Shown one piece after another: positions 19,301 to 50,431 of a DNA stretch of 64,000 bases (its first letter is position 1; every line of letters begins with the position of its first letter). Source of the stretch: Muraenolepis orangiensis (taxonomy: Eukaryota; Chordata; Actinopteri; Gadiformes; Muraenolepididae); the NCBI GenBank assembly GCA_027704905.1, contig CM051021.1:774900-838899 (forward strand), read 5' to 3'. The notes below the pieces were generated by a model. It did no database searches and was not told where the DNA came from. It saw only the letters and a program-made list of their open reading frames with translations. The position numbers were made by a program, and so were the translations under genes.

Positions 19301-19308
<8 letters not shown>
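19200..19308 (+). promoter_or_regulatory. nelfa CpG-rich promoter with ETS-like and YY1-like motifs
   Basis: The 100 bp before the ATG is CpG-rich (GACGCCGCCGCGCGCTGCGCC). ACCGGAAAG near 19276 is an ETS-type core. CAAGATGGCG at 19298-19307 is the YY1-type element seen at the starts of many housekeeping genes; here it contains the nelfa start codon. Motif calls are by eye. Confidence 0.5.
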
Positions 19309-30078
<10,770 letters not shown>

Positions 30079-30100
30079 GGCGGCCCTACTCTGTCGCTGA

Positions 30101-30135
<35 letters not shown>

Positions 30136-30810
30136 TAAATACACACAAGCTGTAACAAAAAAGAAAGAAAACTCAACGGTGGCTTCATGCCGACCTGTTA
30201 TTTTCTTTTGGGGCCAAATCCCAGCTCCCGGCTCCCCCAGTTCTGTTCCTTGTTCCGTTTCTGGTTCTTTTTTTTTTTTTTTGGGGGTTTCTTCCCTACC
30301 CCCCCCCCCCCCCCCTGTTTTTATGTTATGTTTCTGGTTTAGCGAGTCCCCTGAGGTTTTTAGGGTGCAGCGAACTGAGCTGAGCTGATCGTTTGGGCTG
30401 GGGTGAATGTTCCAATCAGTCCCAGCCTCTCTCTGACCAGCCAGGCTGGTGGCTGAGTTAGTGCCCTGTTTGTTCTCCAGGGGAGGATGAGCTCCTTTGG
30501 GGGGGGGAAGAGTACGGGTGTGTCTCGCAGAGGATGTTGTTGGTCTCTTAAGGCAGGTCACTTGTTGAATGTCCTGCTGTGTCCTCACCCCCCATGTATG
30601 AAATTCTGTACGAACTGGAGACTTGCAGTTCTGCTTTTCACATACACGACGATGATGATGAATGACATTTAACAAAATAAAGTGGGGGAGGGAAAAGGCT
30701 GAAGCAACAGGCGACGACGGACCCAGAAGAGACGCACCGGTTTAAAGGGTGTTCGTGTGGAACGTTCCAGAAGTCGTTTGGAGGGAAATAAAACCAAGCC
30801 AACTCCAGGG
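30079..30810 (+). other. nelfa 3' UTR with candidate poly(A) signals
   Basis: After the stop at 30078 come (CA)n, T-rich and C-rich runs. AATAAA occurs at 30676-30681 and again at 30787-30792, so the transcript probably ends near 30700 or 30810. Confidence 0.6.
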
Positions 30811-31439
30811 GTTGCTTTTTGCCAAGGCATTATTTGAGGGTTGAGATGGTTATGAGCCTCTGTTTCTTAAGGGGTGGGGGGGGGCGGGATGGTAGATTGA
30901 ATTCATTGTAATTATATCTGTATGCTAATCCTGCAGAGCGTTAAACTTGTTTTCTGAACATAAGCATCTCTTAAGAGTTCTCCCAGGTTACCAAATGTGT
31001 TCTTTCTACTACAATGTCCGTAAAAAAACGGTTGATTCCAATGGACGGATATTTAAGTGCCGAAACACAAGATAATTGAATGTAAAAAGGACAATATATG
31101 AACTTTAATGTTAACTTTTAATTAAGTTAATTAGTTATTTTTTGTTAACAAAACAAAGTGCAAGGTCTCTCACATGCACAAAAATGTCCACACAAATTGT
31201 GTTTTATAAAGACATCTCAAAAGAGGTTGTTCCTCTGATCAGAATTGGGTCTCAGATGAGACAGATATTGTACAGATGAGAATAAAAGTGACGACAGCGG
31301 ATGAAAATATCTCTTTATTGGTGGACACACACACACACATGCCCAACCACACTCGACAATAGCTTCACTTTTTTGAACAGCCGTGTTTTCAATAATTAAT
31401 TCCCCAAAAGCCTCTAAAATGATGCTGAATATAATGTTC

Positions 31440-31710
31440 AGCACCACCACGGTGCGGACAGCGGCCCCACCTGTCCAAGTGTCGGAACACCTCTCGCTTC
31501 AGCACCACGGCGGAGCGGACAGCGCCCCCACCTGGCCAAGTGTCGGAACACCTCTCGCTTCAGCACCACGGCGGAGCGGACAGCGCCCCCACCTGGCCAA
31601 GTGTCGGAACACCTCTCGCTTCAGCACCACGGCGGAGCGGACAGCGCCCCCACCTGGCCAAGTGTCGGAACACCTCTCGCTTCAGCACCACGGCGGAGCG
31701 GACAGCGCCA
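31440..31710. repeat. GC-rich minisatellite, 61-bp unit, about 4.4 copies
   Basis: The unit starts GTGTCGGAACACCTCTCGCT and includes CACCACGGCGGAGCGGACAG. Copies 2-4 are virtually identical while the first copy has several differences. It lies about 630 bp beyond nelfa's second poly(A) signal, in intergenic DNA. Because 61 is not a multiple of 3, all three frames are open across it; this does not indicate a gene. Confidence 0.92.
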
Positions 31711-32431
31711 TCAATCACCATAGATTACGAAGGGCTCTTAAACACACAGCGATATGGTTCTTTCCCTGTTAAGCGTACAATAACCCGTAGGAAACCTGAC
31801 CAATCAACCACCCACCACTACAAGTCCGAGGCGATTCTAGACTCGTAACATGCATAAATCCCCCCTGTTGAAATCGGTGGTCTTGTACTTCGTGTGTTTA
31901 CCACAAGAGGGCGACATTTCTACAGGAATCAGAAACCCCTCTTCTCCGCCTGCCAGTCTGACGTGACCGCAGTTTTAGTGGCTTAATGAATCTTTATTTA
32001 TACATGTAAAGAAAAATGTCTATTACAACCAAATATACAACAAAGCACACCTCATAATGTTTCCCCTATAACCCTTGTTAGAGAGAGAGAGAGAGAGAGG
32101 TCTGTGAGTGTGTGTGTGTGTGTGATGAGAGATGCATACATACACTCTTACATCGTGGGTGTCATTGTCCAACATGTAGACGACGTGTGTTAGTACTATC
32201 AGAACATTACAACAGTACAAGAACAATGTAGGATGAAATCAGTGACTCGGGGTGTGAGTTTCAGTAGCGAGGAGGGACACAGTGTAATGTGCTGCAGATG
32301 TGTTCTGCATGGGGAGGTGGTTGTGTCCTCTTTCTCGTCATCATAGTCACTTATGTTGCTCTTCCAAGAGAAATGACCTCAAAGTTGTTAAAGAAAGGGT
32401 TCGACTTTAAAAAAACAACTATAAAGCTATA

Positions 32432-32987
32432 GTTGATTTCAGTGGCGGCCGGTGACATCCGAAGTAGGAGGGGCGCACTCAATTTGAGTCGCGCATGCGT
32501 GACTGGTTTCCTTGTTCGGGCGCAATGAAATGCGCTCCCAGAGATCGTATTCAGGACCCTTGATAGGCTACATTTGCCTATCAAATTTGGTACCTACCTC
32601 AAAACCTTGACCCTTGATAGGCTACATTGCCTATCAAATTTGGTACCTACCTCCAAACCTGGGCGCACTGCCGTGCGCCCAGGTTTGGAGGTAGGTACCA
32701 AATTTCTATGAGAGTGACGTCAATGACAAACGAGGGGGGAGAATAGCACGCACAACAATGATTTATATTTGCTATATTAACGTTATTGTGCATTTTAAAC
32801 ACAAACATACATAAAATGAGTAATTATTATTCATTTTAAACATGTTTAGTTTATTTTTAGGGATCAAAAAAATAAAAAATAAAAAAACACAATTATTATA
32901 ATTTTTATTTTTTATTTTTTTTTCCTCTCTCAACCAGGTGGGGCGGCGCCCCTGCGCCCCTATGGACGAGCCGCCACTGGTTGATTT
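32432..32987. mobile_element. Non-autonomous hAT element, 540 bp, with 8-bp target duplication
   Basis: The element is 32440-32979. It begins CAGTGGCGGCCGGTG and ends CGAGCCGCCACTG, an imperfect terminal inverted repeat. GTTGATTT flanks it on both sides (32432-32439 and 32980-32987), the 8-bp duplication typical of hAT transposons. Inside are a tandem duplication (about 32549-32651) and a perfect 33-bp hairpin (32636-32668 with 32673-32705). No transposase is present. Confidence 0.88.
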
Positions 32988-33289
32988 ATCATTTATAAAT
33001 AAAAACGAATACATTAAACTTATGATTGCTGAATATTAACCTATTTTATTTTTATTTTAGCAGCATTTTAACTTATATGTAAATGAATAAAGAGATATCC
33101 ACAAGCGGTATGTCGCGATCGCGAACATCGTGAAGTCCAACGGGGGGGGGGTAATCGCGATTGTGTGTGGCTTTTTTTCAATGATGATACTGTCGTGAAT
33201 CTGTGGGAATCAGAATTCCTTTATTTGTCACTCACGTTATTATTGACAATAATAATAATAATACAAATGATAAAAAAGAATAATAAAAA

Positions 33290-33353
33290 TAAAAATAAAT
33301 CATGGGTCACATCAAGAGGATTCTGACCCCCACTTTGGGAACCCCTGCTGTAG
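33290..33353. repeat. hAT (Charlie-like) terminal fragment
   Basis: On minus it reads CAGGGGTTCCCAAAGTGGGG, a common hAT end. I did not find the matching second end with confidence. Confidence 0.45.
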
Positions 33354-35589
33354 ACCAAAAATTCAGTTTTTCTAGTCAGACGGACGTCACGGAGGAGTCA
33401 CTTTATGCCTTATCTCATTTAAGCAGATTAGATTGTCGCAGCCAATTTCCAAGTGTACCATAGTTGGTAAAGCAGTGTCCATGTAGTGAAGTAACAGCCC
33501 ACCATCTTCGCCTTCGCCATTTTGACGTAAAATCCTACGTAGAAACAACGTAGCACTACGCTAGATCCCCTCTCGCTCCAGCCAGTATACCTTCTAGCTC
33601 CCTATTGAGCTGTGGGGACATCTGAAAGAATACGCCCATTGGCTACAAATCACTATATGATTGGTTGATCAAATTGTCAATCCAAACGTACGCTCTCATT
33701 CAGTCTAAGGGCCAAAGTCATCGGGAATACTTTGGTTGAAGGATATTCTTCCCAGCAACCCAGAAAAATATCTGATTGGTTGCATTGTTTTTCCAACACA
33801 AAACCACTCAAATGCGTCGTGCATGGACCGAGAAAGACAAACAAATCAACGTAACTGTAATATAACAGATAACAACACAGATATCATTCTCATTTAGTCA
33901 TTTTATTTAAATTTGATTAAATTTGATTAAATTGTATTACATTTTATTAATACAATTAATCCGATTTTTTTTGTTTCATCTGAGAGTTCCAGGGTCTTCT
34001 CTGAATACCTTGAAGGCCCTGACGCTTCACCACTGCTATTGATACACTATATGACATATTCAAATATGTAATATATTATCAAACTGCATAGTTTGATTGT
34101 AAAACAAATGAAAACATTGAATAAAGAGTTTTTTGCACAATTCAACACATGTACATATCATCAGTCACTTTATTGTTATTTTAATTGTTAGTTTTCACTG
34201 TTTATTTTAATTTTATCGCTAAGCCACAAATCGTCTTAATACGGTGAATATGTTAATATTCAAAAGATATGTAGATACTCGGGGAGATTGCTCGTTCTGC
34301 TTTAATAAACACTCAGCTTGTTAATATGGGCTTACTTAAATCAATTAACTGAATCAATTTAACCAATAATGTGATTGTGCGAGGAAAAATCTGTTTGTAT
34401 TGCACATTAGCTGATGTACTATTAACAAAGTGATAAAATCCGCAAAATAGTAAAGGGATAGACCAGAAGGTGTTATGAAACTTAAATTAAAAACTTACTA
34501 ACCCTAAACGATTACTTCAAATAGGAGAGCAATTCATCAAAATATTAAGTAAATCTGTTTCTGTCTTAAATTGAGTAAACTACTCTTTGGTTTATGGTAC
34601 ATTAATTAGTGTGTATTTGGCTTTGGTCTTAATCACCTGCTAAGGTTTTATATATATACACATACACTAACCTACACGATTATTTAGCTGAGAACACCCT
34701 TTAACTAATCTCTTAATTCATGTTATCCTTTTCCACTAAGAACTGTTTTGATAATGTTCTAATTAAAGGTTAAGTTTTGCTATTTTAAAAATTACAACTA
34801 CGCACGATCACGGCAATACTTTTTTTTTAATTTAGTAATTTTACTTTCTGGATGCTTGGTCGGCGCGTGTCTGCAGACATTGAGGAGGAAATCCCTTAAG
34901 GTGCTAGTCTAACTGGGACAGGGGGAACCGAGCGGTCCCTGCTTGTCAGTTGTCAAGTGAAGATTCCCTTCCCCGTCCTTTCCTCCCCTTGTAGTGATCG
35001 CAAGCTTCTCCTTGGTGTCTGACGGGAGGCAGGCTGACTGGTTTGTTTATGCACAAGATAAAGCTCCTCTTGTGTTTCTTCGAGGGATAACTCACACACA
35101 CACACACCCTTGAGCACATGTTTTGTTTGTTTGTATTGATTTTTATTGTTTTTGTTTTTGTTTCTGTAGCCATGATGTGAAGACCGTTGTACCAAACGGT
35201 AGCCATTGTGTCCATCACATAATAAAGGCTATCGTCACAAACTTAAGCGTAGCGTCGACTCTAACGCTGGACATATGCGGTGACGATGTCCCATTTATGG
35301 ACGATCCGGATGAGACGATAAGGAGGAGGAGTCCGGAGAGCCTCCTAGCTTGGTAGTTTCCGTAGTATGCTTGTTAGCTGACACATGGGAGGTACCACGT
35401 GTCAAAAGGAGGGATGGGGAGTGACCTACAGCGATATATACAAAAGGCTTCTCAAATGACTCACAAAACAGTTTTTTGGGGGTTATAATGAACTCCATAT
35501 ACGAAGAACAAAGTGTAATGAATACATATGAATATATAAAGAAAAGTAATTTTTTTTTAATGACAATTGTATCAAGGACGCTCAACAGG

Positions 35590-35700
35590 ACCGGTCCACC
35601 TCTACCAGAGGGGGACCACAGCCCTCTACCAGAGGGGGACCACAACCCTCTACCAGAGGGGGACCACAACCCTCTACCAGAGGGGGTCAACAACCCCTCT
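35590..35700. repeat. 24-bp tandem repeat, 4 copies
   Basis: The unit is CCTCTACCAGAGGGGGACCA plus four bases. Each unit contains a small self-complementary CCTCTACCAGAGG, so the array can form a row of hairpins. Confidence 0.9.
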
Positions 35701-35854
35701 ATATGTTAATTGTATATGCTAATTACTTAATTGCTCGATTGACAGGTAAATCAAATTGTTGTTGTCTGTTCCGTAATGCCAACATTGTCCCATGCACCCC
35801 CCCACCATCACGGCTAGAAATATGACTCACAGTGGGATGACCTGTCTAATGATG

Positions 35855-36175
35855 ATTCAAGATTCAAGATTCAAGAGGTTTTAATTTGCCATTTTGCAAC
35901 AAGTACAATGGAGCACTTACTCCCCATTCCCTCCAGCAGTGTGAATTTACTACAACAATACTGTGCTATGCTCAACTATACACTACTATTCTATACTAAA
36001 CAATACTACTACTACTACTAACACTATATACTACTTATGATATGCTATACTATATACTATAAACAACACAATGTACAATAATATGTACTATACTATATAC
36101 TATAAACAACACAATGTACAATAATATGTACTATACTATATACTATAAGCAACGCAACATATACCATACTATGAT
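35855..36175 (-). repeat. LINE family 1 3' end with (GATTCAA)n tail and 45-bp internal repeats
   Basis: The tail at 35862-35885 has three GATTCAA units. CAACACAATGTACAATAATA is repeated at about 36065 and 36110. Confidence 0.75.
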
Positions 36176-37284
36176 GGGGAGAGCTTCATGGGGACAAGTA
36201 ATGATTTTGAAAAGTTTGACCCGACGAGATCACTAAATGACTTAGACTCCGGCCCTGTTCCCCTTGTTAACGCTAACCATAGAGCCAGAGAGATGACCTT
36301 TCCCCTCTTAAGGTCCCGGGTCACATGACTGTAGCTGTGGAAGCAGGGGTCAGAGGAGGTGATTCATCAGGATGGGGGCTGCGCTGGGAATTCTCTGATA
36401 CACGTCCAGTGGTAAGTGGCAAGTCATCCAAAACTAAATAAGTCTGACTATGGTATTTATTACAATCACACAACAATCAATAGGTTGAGCTCGGTCCGAG
36501 AGTTTCCGTCGACACGTCTCGCAAGGCGTGTAGAGAGAAGTCCAACGCAGCTACAAGAGCGCCCCTCTTTTCAAACAGTTTAGCCACAATAAATGACGCG
36601 TCACTCACTTGATCGCCAATAGTTCTATGACACGCGCCCTAGCTCATCTCTGTTTTCATATGTAAATCAGTTAGTTAAGAATGGCCGGGGTTGTCAGAGG
36701 GAGAGCTGGCGTTGCAGGACATCTGGGTTGGTAGTAGTAAATAACACAACCTTGAGAGGTCGGCCCAGATGCGCTTATCCCCGGGCCTTCTCCAGGTGGT
36801 TCATGTTCTTTAGCAAAGAGGAGTCGAGCTGTTCTGGTGACCATCTGGAGATGGTGGGGCTCAGATAGTTACAACAACCATTGGGGTTTTACTACACCAG
36901 AGGTTCTTCCCCATTACCGGGCCCCCATCCATCCATCCATGTGTCACGCATACGCACGCATACACCCCACTGATTTAGAGCGTTTTAAATCCTTGTAGGT
37001 TATTATCTATTATTTAGCTTGCTAAAGGTTAATGAACTTTCTTTCATATTTTTAACAGGTTCTAAAAAAATATAAGTATTTTTTTTGGTTTGGTTTTTAT
37101 GAAGATGTATTGTTATACCTGAAAGGGAGCCTGACCAGCTAATGTCTAACCTCTTTTTGCTTATTTTAATAATTTTTGCCTCAAAATAGTGTTTGTTCCA
37201 TTATTTTGTGTTTAGTGGAACATTAATGTGTTCATCATTTTCAAAAAGGGAGGGAAATGTAAGGGGGAAAAAACACATTGTGTT

Positions 37285-37339
37285 GTGTCTTGTATTTTCC
37301 ACTTCTCCATCTCTGTGTGGTGGAGAAAATACAAGACAC
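37285..37339. repeat. 15-bp inverted repeat
   Basis: GTGTCTTGTATTTTC at 37285-37299 pairs perfectly with GAAAATACAAGACAC at 37325-37339. Imperfect outer arms of AGGGGGAAAAAACACA type extend it. Confidence 0.85.
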
Positions 37340-37361
37340 ACATGTGTTTTTTTCCCCCTAT

Positions 37362-37554
37362 GAACACAACAACCACAGCTTCCATCATGCTTAGTACACA
37401 CCGTGTGTACTAAGCATGAACACAACAACCACAGCTTCCATCATGCTTAGTACACACCGTGTGTACTAAGCATGAACACAACAACCACAGCTTCCATCAT
37501 GCTTAGTACACACCGTGTGTACTAAGCATGATGGAAGCTGTGGTTGTTGTGTTC
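37362..37554. repeat. 56-bp tandem repeat (3 copies) ending in a perfect 40-bp-arm palindrome
   Basis: Units are 37362-37417, 37418-37473 and 37474-37529, effectively identical. Each contains GTACACACCGTGTGTAC. The third unit (37474-37513) is followed by its exact reverse complement at 37515-37554 with one base between the arms. Confidence 0.93.
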
Positions 37555-37599
37555 GTAGTTTAACCCTTTGGGAGATGGGAGACAGGGTCAACCCAGTCA

Positions 37600-37600
37600 G

Positions 37601-37654
<54 letters not shown>

Positions 37655-37834
37655 TGTGTCTGTGCCTGTGTCTGTCTGGCTGGCCATAAGGTTACCCAAC
37701 CGGATCAGGTCAGGGAATTTACGACTTCCAACCTTGTGGAGAAGAGGAGCGCCGGTAACATTAACGCCCTTATTACAAGCAGAGGGGGGTTTCACCGTCT
37801 TCTGGTCCACATGTTGTACTCTGAGCGCTCAACC

Positions 37835-37883
<49 letters not shown>

Positions 37884-37890
37884 GTGTGTG
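37600..37890. repeat. (GT)n and (ATT)n microsatellites
   Basis: GT at about 37603-37655, decaying to GTCTGTGTCTGTGCC, and ATT at about 37836-37882. Confidence 0.95.
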
Positions 37891-38049
37891 TGTGTTGTAA
37901 TGTCCCTTCGGTCATCTCCCCCCTGTTCTTTGGGGATGGGGGAGAGGCTCTGGTCAGGGCGTTGGAGCTCTGTCCTCACGCGCCCTGGAGGGACGTGAGG
38001 ACAGAACTCCAACGCACTGAGCGCCCAGCCTGATGATTGTGTGTGTGTG

Positions 38050-39110
38050 TTTCAGTAAATACCATAGAAAGACTTTATTAGTTTGGATGACTAGAACACA
38101 ATTCTATAAGAATACTATACACAATAAATGATAAGAATAAATGAATAAATGATATGTACTGATATGTGTTGTATTGTGCAAAAAGCATTTAAAAGCATTT
38201 TAAAGTGCCAGTAGTGCAGCAGCATCATGACTACAGTGCAGTACAGTGCAGTAACTGTGATGAGTCCAGAAAGTCCAGCTGAAGTATGATAGTGTAATGT
38301 TAATGACATGTTATGATAGTGTAATGTTAATGACATATTATGACAGTGTAATGTTAATGACATGTTATGATAGTGTAATGTTAATGACATGTTAGGATAG
38401 TGTAATGTTAATGACATGTTATGATAGTGTAATGTTAATGACATGTTATGATAGTGTCATGTTAATGACATGTTATAATAGTGTAATGTTAATGACATGT
38501 TATGATAGTGTCATGTTAATGACATGTTATGATAGTGTCATGTTAATGACATGTTATGATAGTGTCATGATAATGACATGTTATGATAGTGTAATGTTAA
38601 TGACATGTTATGATAGTGTAATGTTAATGACAATGTCATGATAGTGTAATGTTAATGACATGTTATGATATTGTAATGTTAATGACAATGTCATGATAGT
38701 GTAATGTTAATGACATGTCATGATAGTGTAATGTTAATGACATGTTATGATAGTGTAATGTTAATGACATGTTATGATAGTGTAATGTTAATGACATGTT
38801 ATGATAGTGTAATGTTAATGACATGTTATGATAGTGTCATGTTAATGACATGTTATGATAGTGGCAGCACTCCTAGCAGTTCAGTAGGTCACTGCCTGTG
38901 GATAAAAACTGTCCTTAAACCTGGTAGTCCTTGTTGTACGGATGCTGCGCAACCGGCGACCAGACGGTAGGGGGGAGAAGAGATGGAGCCCAGGGTGGTT
39001 GCAGTCCTTTATGATGGACATGGCCTTCTTCAGACATCTGGTCCTACAGATCTCCTCGATGCATGGAAGTGCACTACCAATGATGTTTTCTGCATCTTTT
39101 CTGCGTCTCC
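38050..39110 (-). repeat. LINE family 1, 3' end with RT C-terminal remnant and an expanded 3' UTR
   Basis: On minus, from about 39105 to the stop at 38883-38881, it encodes IIGSALPCIEEICRTRCLKK, then HPGLHLFSPLPSGRRLRS and TTRFKDSFYPQAVTY. This is the C-terminus of a CR1/L2/Rex1-group LINE polymerase. The 3' UTR follows, containing the 27-bp array, TGCTTTTTGCACAATACAAC and an AATAAA-rich end. It is 5'-truncated. Confidence 0.8.
38283..38868. repeat. 27-bp minisatellite, about 21-22 copies
   Basis: The unit is ATGTTATGATAGTGTAATGT plus TAATGAC. Since 27 is divisible by 3, frames stay open on both strands and read as repeats of MLMTCYDSV; there is no reason to think it is translated. It lies inside the 3' UTR of the LINE copy at 38050-39110. 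Confidence 0.95.
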
Positions 39111-39185
39111 CTTTTCAACAGTTCTTTCCCACATGAAACACAAAACAGCAGATCCGTAACTCAGTAGATTACAACTGGGACGTGG

Positions 39186-39300
39186 GCAGCAGTCTAGCTC
39201 AGGAGGTAGAGCGGTCGCCTCACAACCGGAAGGTTGCTGGTTTGATCCCCAAAAAACTGTCGATGTCCTTGAGCAAGACCCCCTAACCCTAACTGTGCAG
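39186..39300 (+). repeat. SINE type B, 5' half
   Basis: Matches CTCAGGAGGTAGAGCGGTCG, AACCGGAAGGTTGCTGGTTT and TCCTTGAGCAAGACCCCCTA. The 3' tail is missing. Confidence 0.7.
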
Positions 39301-40139
39301 AGGGGTGGAGAGCCCGACTGACAGTGCGTTGGGGGCGGAGTCTTGCCATCACGCCACACCCACTATCCAAGCCGCAAAACCCCACAACTCCGCCCCTGGG
39401 TGGGCTAGAAACACGTGGTCTTCGCAGGGGGACAGTAGGGGGGTGTCCCAAAGACTACTGTTGAGTCCCCAACCGGCTCAGACCCAAGGGAGGCCAAGGG
39501 GATGTTTATTGTTATCTTAATGAGGACAGACTTGATACAGGGTTGAATGGTCTCATGGCTAGCATTCATAAAATGCAAGTTTTTTATTAATTTTTTGGAA
39601 TCCTCGACACTTGAATCCATCCGTGATCAAAGTCGATTTAGTCAATTACCTGACCCCTCTCCCCCCTTTGCTGTACGATCAAGAGCGTCTGTGCTCGACT
39701 GCCCTCTACTGGTCAAACAATATAACTCTTTAAATATAGCCATTATATTACATTGTACACAAAAAAGTATATAACACCATAAACACAATAGGTAGGAATG
39801 AACAGACAATAAAATATGAATTATATAATAAATAAATATAATAAAACATCATTGAATGCAGGACCTACAGATACATGTTGTACGATGTTGTTGTATAACT
39901 GTTGTAATTGCATAAATTCTAGCCTATACTCAATCACTAATATATAACATAGGGACCATCCAACATGTCGTCTGTTATTCACCATTGGTAGACGTTGGCT
40001 TGAAACATGTTTACTAGAAAGTGCTATTATATATATTGAAAATCTATACGTTTTCTTATTTTTTTGTTTTCATTACACTAAATGAGAAAAAGTCAAGAAG
40101 TTTCGCAGTGAAAAAAAATACTTGAAAGTTATATTTAAC

Positions 40140-40825
40140 TTTTTATTTTCACCAGAGCAGCACAAGAGGGTTGAAAACTAAGAAATGTTCCTTTAAACAC
40201 TTTCAAAAGTAATGAAAAACACTAAAAACATGCGCTTAGTCGCTCTCGCTAAGAGAGACCATGGATGTATTAAAAGGAGAGAGACTCATTCAGTGGAGAC
40301 TTCCGGGTTTACGTTGTGTGGGTTTGGTCTGCTTATTAAATTTTCTTTTTACAAAAATCTAAACACAAAATTGATTCAAAATCGATTTGTCAGGTTTTTT
40401 TTAAATGCATTCATTCATTCATTCATTCAATTCATTCAGTAATCATTTAACCAAGGTGTGTGTGCGTGTCTTCATTTGATCTGTACGATGATGATCTGAT
40501 CTACTGTATATTCTGTTTGACTCTTGTTTCTCTCTCTCACCGGGCATGTGTTCGCATCCCTGAGGGCCTCACCACCATGACCACCACCACCACCACCATG
40601 ACCAGACTACAGAGGGGCGGTACGTGTCTATACAGCAATAGCATGTAACTCCTGCATGTGCACACAACACGTGCGTGTGTGTACGGGACCGTTAGCAGTT
40701 TGGCGTGTGTGTGTGTGTGTGTTTCTGTGTATGTGCGTGTGCGTGTGTGTGTTTTTCTGTGCGTGTGCATGTGCGCTATGTGTGTGCGTAGGGGGCCGTT
40801 CGTGGTTCGGCGTGTTGCCTTTGTT
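40140..40825 (-). other. faah2 3' UTR, probable
   Basis: After the stop the minus strand has a (CA)-rich stretch (40700-40800) and AATAAA at 40147-40142. If that signal is used the 3' UTR is about 690 nt. No evidence beyond the motif. Confidence 0.35.
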
Positions 40826-49618
<8,793 letters not shown>

Positions 49619-50431
49619 GTCGCTCGGTTAGAATAAACACAAGGTACACTCAGGAGTCAGGACTGTCGTCTCTCTGGGTCGGAGGAGGAGGTTTTTATTT
49701 GCAGCATCGAACCACAACCCGTCGCTCAGGGCGGATCTCCCAGCATGCACCTATAGCTGTGGATCACCCATGGGTGTCTTTCCGCACAGCATGAACCCTA
49801 AAGGGACACGGACTGTGGACGGTAGTATTAATAGGTGATCCCTGCTTATCGGAGCGATACGTAACCATGTCTGCAGGAAAACTGGAAAAATTTAAAGGAA
49901 CTTTAATATGAAGGATTTTTAGTCCAGTCACGCCCAACAGTGCATCCACAGAATGCATGTAAAACTGTCACTATATATATTTGATCTTTTTATAATTGCA
50001 GTACAATGCAGACGTCATCTACTGTTGTCAATGCAGTTGAGGAAATATACAATAACATGTTAATAGTAGAGATATATTAACTAGCCTGTATGCAGCACTG
50101 TGGCAAGACCACAATGCTGTACGTTGCTATGTGTATTCGTCATAATCCATCATTTAAAAAATATGACTTAGACATAAAGTTGTAGACTTCTGTATGCAAT
50201 TGTTTGTTACGTATTTACATAATGTGTACACTAGGTGGCGGTATCGACACAGGTATTGGGTAATAATAACGTCTCGCTGTCACCCAACACGCAAATCGAT
50301 TCTGAGCACTTACTACTAGACTAGAGAGGATAGTGATGGGCGAACCGATTCGTTTCACAGTTTCGGATCGAACATGAATCGAACATGTAATGAATCGAAC
50401 AAATAAATAATGTTATTATTTATTTTTATAA

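Larger units (their letters stand above)
30811..40140. other. Intergenic stretch between nelfa and faah2, no gene recognised
   Basis: AT-rich in its middle (33000-34900). Besides the repeats listed separately I see only short open frames without familiar domains, for example near 35123-35356. I found no RNA gene. Confidence 0.6.

Noticed and set aside
31383..31848. 129-codon frame with Ala/Pro/Arg repeats
   Set aside because: Produced by the 61-bp minisatellite; no start context, splice sites or homology seen.
35123..35356. 77-codon frame between nelfa and faah2
   Set aside because: Starts in a T-rich low-complexity stretch and shows no known domain or splice context.
38283..38868. CRISPR-like array of regular repeats
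   Set aside because: Units are contiguous without unique spacers, and the genome is a vertebrate.
38115..38970. Frames repeating MLMTCYDSV or MSLTLHYHN
   Set aside because: The 27-bp unit is divisible by three, so all frames without a stop stay open. The array is in a LINE 3' UTR.
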